Assembly (NCBI GenBank): GCA_964447525.1
Contig: CAYUSU010000007.1
Location: 1 to 38,229 of the forward strand
Length of the DNA: 38,229 nucleotides
DNA from: JAFGDH01 sp964447525
GTDB taxonomy: Archaea > Aenigmatarchaeota > Aenigmatarchaeia > QMZP01 > QMZT01
Reading direction: 5' to 3'
Made by a program: the position numbers and the translations under genes. The notes under the pieces were generated by a model that saw nothing but the letters and a program-made list of their open reading frames with translations, had not been told where the DNA came from and made no database searches. Positions 23,929-30,206 of this stretch are shown here, one piece after another. The stretch's first letter is position 1, and each line of letters begins with the position of its first letter.

Positions 23929-24294
23929 CTATATTTGGTTGACCATCATCCGGGCCTGGTTTTTGTTTACGATAATATAATTTGCTCTTTGTGAAATTGT
24001 TTCATCATACTGCCTTGCGAGTTTTGACGCTTTCGGGGTTAGGGAATCATTGAAAGCAATCCCATAATTTACCATCTCTTGATCGGGTAATTCCCTATAT
24101 AACCTTTCAATAGTTTCCGAAGGATCAATCCCGAATTTGGAGGTTTTCAAAGCGGAAAAATCTATCAGAATACACTGTTGCGGATTTTTTGAAACATTTC
24201 CTAATATTATCAAAGCTTCATCTACCGGATCAACCGTTTTCTGGCCAAAATCCAATATAGTGTATCTGCCCTTCCGTTTCATCTCAACACTCAT
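23929..24294 (-). CDS. Hypothetical STAS-like small protein, 121 aa
   Basis: A mixed alpha/beta pattern (YTILDFGQK, ALIILGNVSKN, CILIDFSAL) is reminiscent of SpoIIAA/STAS-type proteins, but no diagnostic motif is visible. It is soluble and convergent with the PIN-like gene (8 nt between stops). The ATG at 24294 follows an AT-rich TATA region. Confidence 0.5.
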   Translation of the reverse strand: MSVEMKRKGRYTILDFGQKTVDPVDEALIILGNVSKNPQQCILIDFSALKTSKFGIDPSETIERLYRELPDQEMVNYGIAFNDSLTPKASKLARQYDETISQRANYIIVNKNQARMMVNQI

Positions 24295-24373
24295 AATAAT
24301 TATTGGATTTACTCGTTTATAAATGTTTCTATTTATGTTACTTATAAGTAGTTAATAAATGTTCTTGAACTGG

Positions 24374-24592
24374 TCAGACTTCCATTCCGTAATGACACCA
24401 AATTCCGTGATCGCATCTTGCGAAAAAATCACAGTCTTTCTCCAAGAAAGCGAAACTCCCGCAGAAGTTCATGAGATCTTCCGGATTCGGTACTTCTGTC
24501 TGTCCTATATACCTGTAGCCAAGACATGCCAGATCGGGCATCCTTCCGCTGCATATGTACCATTTATCCGGGAGATTGCTAAGTGTGCGCAT
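24374..24592 (-). CDS. Small Cys-rich protein, 72 aa
   Basis: Six to seven Cys occur in WYICSGRM, LACLGYRY, NFCGSF and EKDCDFFARCDHGIWCHYG, without a signal peptide. The spacing suggests a metal-binding or disulphide mini-protein. TTTTAATT (24613-24620) lies about 25 nt before the ATG, and the palindrome at 24624-24639 touches this promoter. The gene is divergent from the membrane-anchored regulator and may be under its control. No family recognised. Confidence 0.6.
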   Translation of the reverse strand: MRTLSNLPDKWYICSGRMPDLACLGYRYIGQTEVPNPEDLMNFCGSFAFLEKDCDFFARCDHGIWCHYGMEV

Positions 24593-24623
24593 AGTATCCG
24601 GTGGGAATTAGCAATTAAAACCT

Positions 24624-24639
24624 TTCGGTCAATTCCGAA
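24624..24639. promoter_or_regulatory. TTCGG-N6-CCGAA palindrome, copy 3
   Basis: TTCGG TCAATT CCGAA (18 bp if the flanking T and A are counted) lies 13 nt before the TATA box TTTATAA (24653-24659) of the winged-helix regulator gene and just behind the TATA of the divergent Cys-rich gene. An extra TTCCGAA half-site follows (24643-24649). The position in a divergent promoter rules out a terminator and suggests autoregulation. Confidence 0.6.
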
Positions 24640-24683
24640 ACATTCCGAATGGTTTATAAGCAGTCTTATTTTAATAATTGAAT

Positions 24684-25277
24684 ATGGCTGACGATAAGAT
24701 CACTCTTGACAGGGATACGTTCAGGACCCTGGCTTCGGGGACTAGGGTCGATATCCTGAAGTCTCTGGACAGCCGGAGGAAAACATTAAGCGAATTGTCC
24801 AAGCAGTTCTCGATGTCCGTGTCCACGATCAAGGAACATCTTGACAATCTTGTGAAGGCCGATCTTATCCTTCAGGTGGATGACGGACACAAGTGGAAGT
24901 ATTATGATCTCACCAGAAAAGGCAAGCGGGTTCTCCACCCGGAGGACACCAGGATATGGATCATGCTGGCAGTTTCGGTTTTCGCCCTTATCGGGATCGG
25001 ATATGACATGATAACCAGATATATGGTTTCTCCGATGTACTGGGCTGCTTCAAATGCCCCGGAAGCCTTCAGGGAGATCGGACAGGACAGTGACCTGATA
25101 GCCAAGGCTCCGATGGTCGGAGCCCCGTCAGCGGAAACCTTTGCCCATTCGGCGTCGCAGACAATCCCCTGGATGCATATAACCGGAATAGTCATATTTG
25201 GTATACTTCTTGGAGTGTGCGTGGGATACGTGATAATGGCCAGAAGAAAGGCATCTAAGATGTTCGGTCAGGCGTGA
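24684..25277 (+). CDS. Membrane-anchored winged-helix regulator (ArsR-like), 197 aa
   Basis: Residues 10-85 form a winged helix-turn-helix of the ArsR/MarR type: RTLASGTRVDILKSL, TLSELSKQFSMSVSTIKEHL as recognition region, and a wing DDGHKWKYYDLT. Two membrane helices follow (about 91-110 and 162-186) with an exported loop of about 50 residues, then a basic cytoplasmic tail. Such a layout fits a one-component regulator that senses the outside. The ATG at 24684 is 25 nt after its TATA (leaderless). Its promoter holds the TTCGG-N6-CCGAA palindrome also found upstream of two exported proteins, so these may be its targets. Confidence 0.8.
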   Translation: MADDKITLDRDTFRTLASGTRVDILKSLDSRRKTLSELSKQFSMSVSTIKEHLDNLVKADLILQVDDGHKWKYYDLTRKGKRVLHPEDTRIWIMLAVSVFALIGIGYDMITRYMVSPMYWAASNAPEAFREIGQDSDLIAKAPMVGAPSAETFAHSASQTIPWMHITGIVIFGILLGVCVGYVIMARRKASKMFGQA

Positions 25278-25335
25278 TCTTTACAAAAAATTTCTGTAGT
25301 AACTCCTTAAAAGGTTTTCGCCCGTAGAATATTAG

Positions 25336-25662
25336 ATGAGCGAAAAAAATGGTTGTGATGATTCAGAATTTTTTGGCGAAAACTTTCATAAATATAAAGA
25401 AAACCTGAAATCTAGGATCGAAGAAAACCCATTTTCCATTGATACGGTTCAGCTTTTCATTCATGCCTTCGATAAAAGTTCCAGTACGGAAACGGAAATG
25501 CTGAATATTTTTTGTAATAAACTTGGAATAAATGAAAATGACTTAGGTGGAGAATACCTGGGTTCCAATAAAGACCTTTATCTTGCCATCGTTGCGCTCA
25601 AAGAAGGCAATCTGCCGGGTTACCTGAAATTTTTACATGAAAACGAATTATTGAAACCGTAA
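25336..25662 (+). CDS. Hypothetical protein, 108 aa
   Basis: Acidic, helical soluble protein (SRIEENPFSIDTVQLFIHAFDKS...), with two Cys and no recognised motif. The AT-rich start region (CTTAAAAGG about 25-30 nt before the ATG) suggests a leaderless promoter. The PQQ-type propeller gene follows on the same strand. Confidence 0.55.
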   Translation: MSEKNGCDDSEFFGENFHKYKENLKSRIEENPFSIDTVQLFIHAFDKSSSTETEMLNIFCNKLGINENDLGGEYLGSNKDLYLAIVALKEGNLPGYLKFLHENELLKP

Positions 25663-25695
25663 ACTCTTTTTATTTTTTAACTCCAAGACAATCTA

Positions 25696-26955
25696 ATGGA
25701 CAGCGACGGATTTTCTGATTTTAGCATGGAACTTGGCGAGTTCGAGGTCAAGAAGACCGGTAAGTTTGATCGTGTGTGGGACTGCCAGCACGGCGGGAGC
25801 TTCAGCAGCCAAACGCTTGTCCGCGAGGGGATCATTTACATCGCCAACCATGACCAGCATCTTTACGCGATAGACACAGAAACGGGCAAGATGGTCTGGA
25901 AGAACAAATCCGACGGCATCTATATGCTCAGCGGGCCTGTGATTGATGGTAACGTGATCTATATAGGGGACTCTCTGGGAAGCCTGAACGCTATCGATAA
26001 GAACACCGGGGAGACTCTCTGGAAGATGAAAGTCGGAGGTTCAGTCTTTTCGAATCCGTGCGTTTACGGGGATTTTCTGATCTTCGGTTCCAAAGATTAT
26101 TTTGTTTACTGTATCAACAAGGACACCCATGAGGAGGTGTGGAGGTTCCGGACCGGCGGGGAGATACTTTCTTCCGCGACGTTATGGAATGATAAAGTTA
26201 TGATAGGATCATTCGACGGTAACCTGTATTGCCTCGATCCGGTAACAGGGAAGGAGTTATGGAGATTCCGCACAGGCGCTGAGGTTTTCGCCACCTTCCC
26301 GTTTACGATCGAAGACGGAATAATCTACTTCGGAAGCTTTGATAATTATCTTTACGCGCTGGAACTGGAGACTCAAAAAGTCATTTGGAAGTTCCGGACC
26401 GGGAAATATGGCAATGCCGGTACGCCTGCGATACATGACGGAGTCGTTTACCACGGTTGCAGGGACGGTATATTCTATGCAATCGACCAGAAGACCGGTC
26501 AGGAATTGTGGAGGTTCCGTATAAGCGGAGAGGAGATCCTTACCATACACCCGAAAATCAAGAATGATCAGATATTCGTGGGAGCGGGTGACGGTAACAT
26601 GTATGTGCTGTCTCTCGGAGGGAAGGAGCTTTGGAGGTTCACTGCCGGTGACAAGATATATGAGGCAATGGAACTCGACGGAGACACCGTATTCGTGGGA
26701 TCATATGACTGCAACCTTTACGCGATAGATATCAACACACACGAAGTTAAATGGATATTCCCTTCAAGCATAAAGACTCCCAGCGTCCTAAAACCTTGTT
26801 ATTCTGCATGGGAAGTGGAAATAAAGACCGCTCCAAAGGAAGAGACCAATGATTCGTCAGATGAGAAATATACCGTGAATCTCATGGACACTGAATCCAT
26901 GGAAAGCGAATATTCTGTAAAGAGCGAATACGTGACTAAAAGCGAGTATGCCTGA
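25696..26955 (+). CDS. Cytoplasmic PQQ/BamB-like beta-propeller with SEY-repeat tail, 419 aa
   Basis: Eight or so repeats of about 38-40 residues have the BamB/PQQ signature LYAID..TG...W+FRTG (for example LYCLDPVTGKELWRFRTG, FYAIDQKTGQELWRFRISG). No signal peptide or membrane segment is present, unlike the bacterial outer-membrane protein BamB, so the propeller is probably cytoplasmic. The last 40 residues are a low-complexity tail with three SEY units (ESEYSVKSEYVTKSEYA). A propeller usually serves as a protein-binding scaffold or, with a bound quinone, a dehydrogenase; the enzyme residues were not identified here. Confidence 0.8.
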   Translation: MDSDGFSDFSMELGEFEVKKTGKFDRVWDCQHGGSFSSQTLVREGIIYIANHDQHLYAIDTETGKMVWKNKSDGIYMLSGPVIDGNVIYIGDSLGSLNAIDKNTGETLWKMKVGGSVFSNPCVYGDFLIFGSKDYFVYCINKDTHEEVWRFRTGGEILSSATLWNDKVMIGSFDGNLYCLDPVTGKELWRFRTGAEVFATFPFTIEDGIIYFGSFDNYLYALELETQKVIWKFRTGKYGNAGTPAIHDGVVYHGCRDGIFYAIDQKTGQELWRFRISGEEILTIHPKIKNDQIFVGAGDGNMYVLSLGGKELWRFTAGDKIYEAMELDGDTVFVGSYDCNLYAIDINTHEVKWIFPSSIKTPSVLKPCYSAWEVEIKTAPKEETNDSSDEKYTVNLMDTESMESEYSVKSEYVTKSEYA

Positions 26956-27336
26956 TTATTCCAGTATTTCTTTGGGAAGGAAAACGTGTATGCCTATGTA
27001 TTTTCCCCCGACTATTTTCGGTTTCATTTCCCCTTGTATGGTTCCGCTTCTTCTGTCGAATAGTGTGAACGACGCTTCGGCGTTGATTCCGTTGGTTGAC
27101 GGATCCTGGAGCCACACATAATGATCAAACTCGGGGATGTCCCCCATGTTCATTATGTCTATTCCTCTTGCTTTTATGTCCTCGATTCTGAGAGATTTGG
27201 ATAAATTCGAGAAATAACTGAATAGTTGGTTCCCTTTTATTAGCGTATCTGATTGGCTATCGTAAACACTGCCTATTTGTCTGGGTCTACTATTACTTCT
27301 AACAGGATATGTATTAATCACATCAACACCTGCCAT
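26956..27336 (-). CDS. Hypothetical protein, 126 aa
   Basis: A soluble strand-rich protein (VDVINTYPVRSNSR, HYVWLQDPSTNG, IGIHVFLPKEILE). No family recognised. Its stop abuts the propeller stop (convergent, no gap). A TATA-like TTTATATATG lies upstream of the ATG. Confidence 0.5.
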   Translation of the reverse strand: MAGVDVINTYPVRSNSRPRQIGSVYDSQSDTLIKGNQLFSYFSNLSKSLRIEDIKARGIDIMNMGDIPEFDHYVWLQDPSTNGINAEASFTLFDRRSGTIQGEMKPKIVGGKYIGIHVFLPKEILE

Positions 27337-27431
27337 TATATCAAAAAAATGTTATTTATATATGATTGTAAAATTGTTTGTCAAAGTGTAAAATCATTTA
27401 TCAATATTTTACCTTTTCGAAAAAAATTAAA

Positions 27432-27767
27432 TCATTTGTTCTTGTCATTTTTGAAAATATTTGAGTGATCCATAAAGATTTCGTTCGCTTTTTCCAGTTC
27501 CTTCCTTCCATTTTCCGTGATCGAATAATATCCTCTCTCCGGCCCGTTGCCCTTCGATACAGAGGCTTTTCGGACGAAACCGCCCGTTTCCAGTTTCTTG
27601 AGCACGATATATGCGGTGACATTCCCCGGGGAGAATCCATATTCCTGTTTTACTGCCTTTCTGATCTCGTATGGATACATTTCCTTCCTTTTCAGCAGGC
27701 TCAGGATGTATATCCACAGGTTGTCGCTGGTCATGCTCTTCTCAAATCTTTCGGAAGGTGAACGCAT
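27432..27767 (-). CDS. PadR family transcriptional regulator, 111 aa
   Basis: The PadR winged helix is plain: LWIYILSLLKRKEMYPYEIRKAV, FSPGNVTAYIVLKKLETGGFV and a wing ending ERGYYSITENGRKEL. The length is that of a short PadR protein without the long effector domain. It is divergent from two half-ferritin-like genes, with a perfect 19-bp palindrome in the shared promoter, which recurs twice before the inositol-phosphate synthase gene. Two ATGs are possible (27767 and 27734); the core begins after the second. It probably represses or tunes the neighbouring genes, including its own. Confidence 0.85.
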   Translation of the reverse strand: MRSPSERFEKSMTSDNLWIYILSLLKRKEMYPYEIRKAVKQEYGFSPGNVTAYIVLKKLETGGFVRKASVSKGNGPERGYYSITENGRKELEKANEIFMDHSNIFKNDKNK

Positions 27768-27773
27768 AATAAC

Positions 27774-27792
27774 TATTTCACGGCGTGAAATA
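27774..27792. promoter_or_regulatory. PadR-type palindrome, copy 1
   Basis: TATTTCACG G CGTGAAATA is a perfect 19-bp palindrome preceded by TAAC, lying 7 nt before the PadR ATG and just behind a TTTTTTAATTAG TATA of the divergent gene at 27839. It is the natural place for an operator covering both promoters. Confidence 0.65.
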
Positions 27793-27838
27793 AAAGAATT
27801 TTTTAATTAGTGGAGAATCCAACTATTATTCGGTTATC

Positions 27839-28051
27839 ATGGAAGACCAAAAAATAATCGATATGCTGGAGATATCCATACACGAGGAAGAGGATTTTCT
27901 TTCCGATTACGACAATGACGACATATGGAGCCTGATAAGATCGAATACCGGGGCGAATTTCGAAAAGATAAAGAAACTTTTCATGGAGAATATTTCCGAC
28001 ACCAAAAGGCACTATGAGAAGCTAAACATGATAATTAAAATGCTGAAATGA
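27839..28051 (+). CDS. Half-ferritin-like protein, degenerate site, 70 aa
   Basis: An all-helical mini-protein with HEEEDFLSDY (E17/E18-Y24 spacing as in ferritin-like helices) and a second helix with DTKRH. Compared with its neighbour at 28065, where the motif is DEKRH, Thr55 replaces the Glu of the E-x2-H ligand set, so iron binding may be changed. The TATA (TTTTTTAATTAG) lies about 27 nt before the ATG. It starts a two-gene unit with its paralogue, 13 nt apart. Confidence 0.65.
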   Translation: MEDQKIIDMLEISIHEEEDFLSDYDNDDIWSLIRSNTGANFEKIKKLFMENISDTKRHYEKLNMIIKMLK

Positions 28052-28064
28052 TCAAGAGGATTTT

Positions 28065-28253
28065 ATGGGCACGAAAATGGTTAAAACTCTGTTCGGTGAA
28101 GTTCTGGAAAAGGAAGAGTTCATGCTGGACATGTACAGCAAGATCATTGGCGAGATTGACAACAAGAAAGCGATAGAAGAACTGAACGGCATAATCAGGG
28201 ACGAAAAAAGGCACATAAAGAATGCGAAAAATATCCTGAAATTAATGAAGTAA
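28065..28253 (+). CDS. Half-ferritin-like protein, 62 aa
   Basis: A two-helix protein with EKEEFMLDMY (E17-x6-Y24) and DEKRH (E47-x2-H50), the ligand set also seen in the ferritin-like protein at 21166. It is likely to dimerise into a four-helix iron site, in the manner of encapsulated ferritins. The ATG at 28065 follows the paralogue stop by 13 nt, with AAGAGG before it. Stop 28251-28253 runs straight into the next palindrome. Confidence 0.7.
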   Translation: MGTKMVKTLFGEVLEKEEFMLDMYSKIIGEIDNKKAIEELNGIIRDEKRHIKNAKNILKLMK

Positions 28254-28254
28254 C

Positions 28255-28273
28255 TATTTTACGGCGTAAACTA
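28255..28273. promoter_or_regulatory. PadR-type palindrome, copy 2
   Basis: TATTTTACG G CGTAAACTA matches copy 1 in 16 of 19 positions and pairs at 8 of 9 positions. It is also preceded by TAAC and sits upstream of the inositol-phosphate synthase promoter, beginning one base after the stop of the half-ferritin gene. Confidence 0.65.
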
Positions 28274-28284
28274 TTTATACTAAC

Positions 28285-28303
28285 TATTTTATACTATAAA
28301 ATA
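28285..28303. promoter_or_regulatory. PadR-type palindrome, copy 3
   Basis: TATTTTATA C TATAAAATA is a perfect palindrome (21 bp with the flanking C and G), preceded by TAAC. Its centre lies 30 nt from that of copy 2, about three DNA turns, so both would face the same side. It overlaps the A/T-rich core promoter of the inositol-phosphate synthase gene. Confidence 0.6.
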
Positions 28304-28334
28304 GATAATAATTATACGTTCGGAGGTTGAATTT

Positions 28335-29651
28335 ATGATTGAAAACAAAGTCGAGATAAAGCCCGCTGAAGGGAAGCTTGGAATACTACTCCCGGGGATG
28401 GGCGCAGTCAGTACTACGTTTATGGCAGGGGTTGAAATGATCCGGAAGGGCTTATCGCCGCCGTTCGGTTCACTTACCCAGATGCAGACCATAAGACTGG
28501 GTAGAAGAGACGAAAATCGAACCCCTATAATCAAGGATTTCGTTCCTCTTGCCGACCTTAATGATATCGTATTCGGGTCATGGGACATATTCCCTGAAAA
28601 TGCTTACGAAGCCGCTAAAAAGGCAGGGGTCCTATCCGAAAAGCACCTGGACGGGGTAAAGGAATTCCTGGAAAAGATCAAACCAATGCCTGCTGTGTTC
28701 GACCACAATTTCGTCAAGAACATAAGCGGTTCCAATATTAAACGCGCCCATACCAAAACCGAACTGGTCGAGCAGGTCAGGGAAGACATCCGTAAATTCA
28801 AGCAAGAGAACGGATGCTCACGCCTGGTTGTGGTATGGTGTGCTTCTACCGAAGTCTATATCGAGAAATCACCAGCTTACGATTCAATAGAGGCGTTTGA
28901 GAACGGACTTAAAGAGAATCATCCTGACATATCACCTTCAATGATCTATGCGTACGCTTCTATTATGGAGAAAATCCCTTTTGTTCACGGTTCGCCTCAG
29001 ATGGCTGTGGATATTCCCGCGCTCGTCGGTCTGGCCAAAAGGGAAGGAGTTCCGATCAGCGGGAAGGACTTCAAAACCGGCCAGACGTTAATGAAAACCA
29101 TACTTGCTCCTGGGATAAAAGCCAGGATGCTCGGAGTAAATGGCTGGTTCTCCACAAACATACTAGGAAACAGGGATGGTCTGGTATTGGATGATCCAGG
29201 TTCGTTCAAGAGCAAGGAGATCAGTAAGAAATCAGTGCTTGAGTATATACTCCAGCCGGAGAAATATCCTCAATTATACAAAGATATGTATCATAAGGTC
29301 AGGATCAATTACTATCCTCCGAAGGGGGACGACAAGGAAGGATGGGACCATCTGGACATATTCGGATGGCTCGGATACAAGATGCAGATCAAGATCGATT
29401 TTCTGTGTAAAGATTCCATACTTGCCGCGCCTGTCGTTCTGGACCTGGCGTTGTTCATGGATCTTGCCCAGAGGGCGGGAATGAAGGGCATACAGGAATG
29501 GTTATCCTTTTACTTCAAGGCCCCGTTGCACGCTCCGTCAGTCTATCCGGAACACGATCTCTTCATCCAGCTCATGAAGCTCAAGAACACGCTCAGGTGG
29601 ATGATGGGAGAGGAGATGATTACGCACCTCGGGATGGAGTATTACGATTAA
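28335..29651 (+). CDS. ino1: Myo-inositol-1-phosphate synthase, 438 aa
   Basis: The enzyme turns glucose-6-phosphate into inositol-phosphate with NAD. Visible features are an N-terminal dinucleotide-binding segment (LGILLPGMGAVSTT), GQTLMKTILAPGIKAR and VNGWFSTNILGNRDG in the centre, and GWDHLDIFGWLGYKMQ with the active-site Lys region. The length of 438 matches the short type found in bacteria and archaea. A ribosome site GGAGGTT precedes the ATG. Two palindromes of the PadR type lie in the promoter. Inositol made here can feed archaeal phosphatidylinositol-type lipids or di-inositol phosphate; the phosphatase is at 20.25 kb. Confidence 0.93.
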   Translation: MIENKVEIKPAEGKLGILLPGMGAVSTTFMAGVEMIRKGLSPPFGSLTQMQTIRLGRRDENRTPIIKDFVPLADLNDIVFGSWDIFPENAYEAAKKAGVLSEKHLDGVKEFLEKIKPMPAVFDHNFVKNISGSNIKRAHTKTELVEQVREDIRKFKQENGCSRLVVVWCASTEVYIEKSPAYDSIEAFENGLKENHPDISPSMIYAYASIMEKIPFVHGSPQMAVDIPALVGLAKREGVPISGKDFKTGQTLMKTILAPGIKARMLGVNGWFSTNILGNRDGLVLDDPGSFKSKEISKKSVLEYILQPEKYPQLYKDMYHKVRINYYPPKGDDKEGWDHLDIFGWLGYKMQIKIDFLCKDSILAAPVVLDLALFMDLAQRAGMKGIQEWLSFYFKAPLHAPSVYPEHDLFIQLMKLKNTLRWMMGEEMITHLGMEYYD

Positions 29652-29663
29652 AATAACCGACCT

Positions 29664-29715
29664 GGCGGCCACGAAATTCGGTTCATGAGTTCCGCGCCGC
29701 CGGTTTTTTATTTTT
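29664..29715 (+). terminator. Terminator-like hairpin after the inositol-phosphate synthase gene
   Basis: GGCGGC (29664-29669) pairs with GCCGCC (29696-29701), and the run GGTTTTTTATTTTT follows at once. The stem, G/C-rich against the local composition, plus a T-run and its place right after the stop suggest transcription ends here. Confidence 0.5.
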
Positions 29716-29763
29716 CCCATTTGTCTAACTACAGTTTAAAAGATTTTGTTCCATTTTAAATAT

Positions 29764-30129
29764 ATGATTACTTGTTTGAGTAGGGACATCAAAGTGGTTT
29801 ACATTCCAAATTTCCATGATAAACAGCTTTATTTCTCGCCAACATTGGGATTTGGTGTCATGGTGACGGAAGAAATAAATGACATTCCAATCAGATTCGA
29901 TCCTGAGAAGGGGTTTGACCCGTTTTCATTCCCTGATATAACCGAGGGATTCACTGACAGTTATCATTTCAAAGTATTCGTGGGATCGCTCCGGACTCTG
30001 GGGAATCAGTACAAGCGCGAAATTGACAAAACTCTTGGTCTCAGGCAAAACACGGAAGAACCTGAAACAAACCCGGAATATGGATTTGGAAGAAGAAACA
30101 GACCTGGAAAAAGACGTCTCATGCGATGA
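29764..30129 (+). CDS. Hypothetical protein with basic tail, 121 aa
   Basis: A strand-rich N-terminal half (DIKVVYIPNFHDKQLYFSPTLGFGVMV) leads to a basic tail (YGFGRRNRPGKRRLMR). The ATG at 29764 (MITCLSRD) is preferred over a TTG six codons upstream because GTTTAAAAG lies about 25 nt before it. No family recognised. Confidence 0.55.
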   Translation: MITCLSRDIKVVYIPNFHDKQLYFSPTLGFGVMVTEEINDIPIRFDPEKGFDPFSFPDITEGFTDSYHFKVFVGSLRTLGNQYKREIDKTLGLRQNTEEPETNPEYGFGRRNRPGKRRLMR

Positions 30130-30137
30130 AATCATTC

Positions 30138-30177
30138 GCCTTCCGGACAGCGGATTCCGCTTAAAATTTCGGAAGGC
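30138..30177. repeat. Nested inverted repeats between two genes
   Basis: GCCTTCCG (30138-30145) and CGGAAGGC (30170-30177) are a perfect 8-bp inverted repeat. Between them AGCGGATTCCGCT is itself a perfect 13-bp palindrome. The element lies 8 nt past the stop of the upstream gene and about 30 nt before the lipoprotein start. No T-run follows, so a terminator is less likely; a cruciform, operator or palindromic repeat unit is possible. Confidence 0.5.
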
Positions 30178-30206
30178 AACAATTTTAATAGAGAGAACAA
30201 TTCTTT

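Noticed and set aside
24359..24691. Plus-strand frame of 110 codons opposite the Cys-rich mini-protein
   Set aside because: It runs through the divergent promoter and palindrome into the regulator start. The minus-strand frame has a TATA at the right distance and a regular Cys pattern.
25696..26955. Quinoprotein dehydrogenase activity for the propeller
   Set aside because: The repeats match the fold only. I see no disulphide ring or PQQ-binding set and no signal peptide, so no enzyme is claimed.
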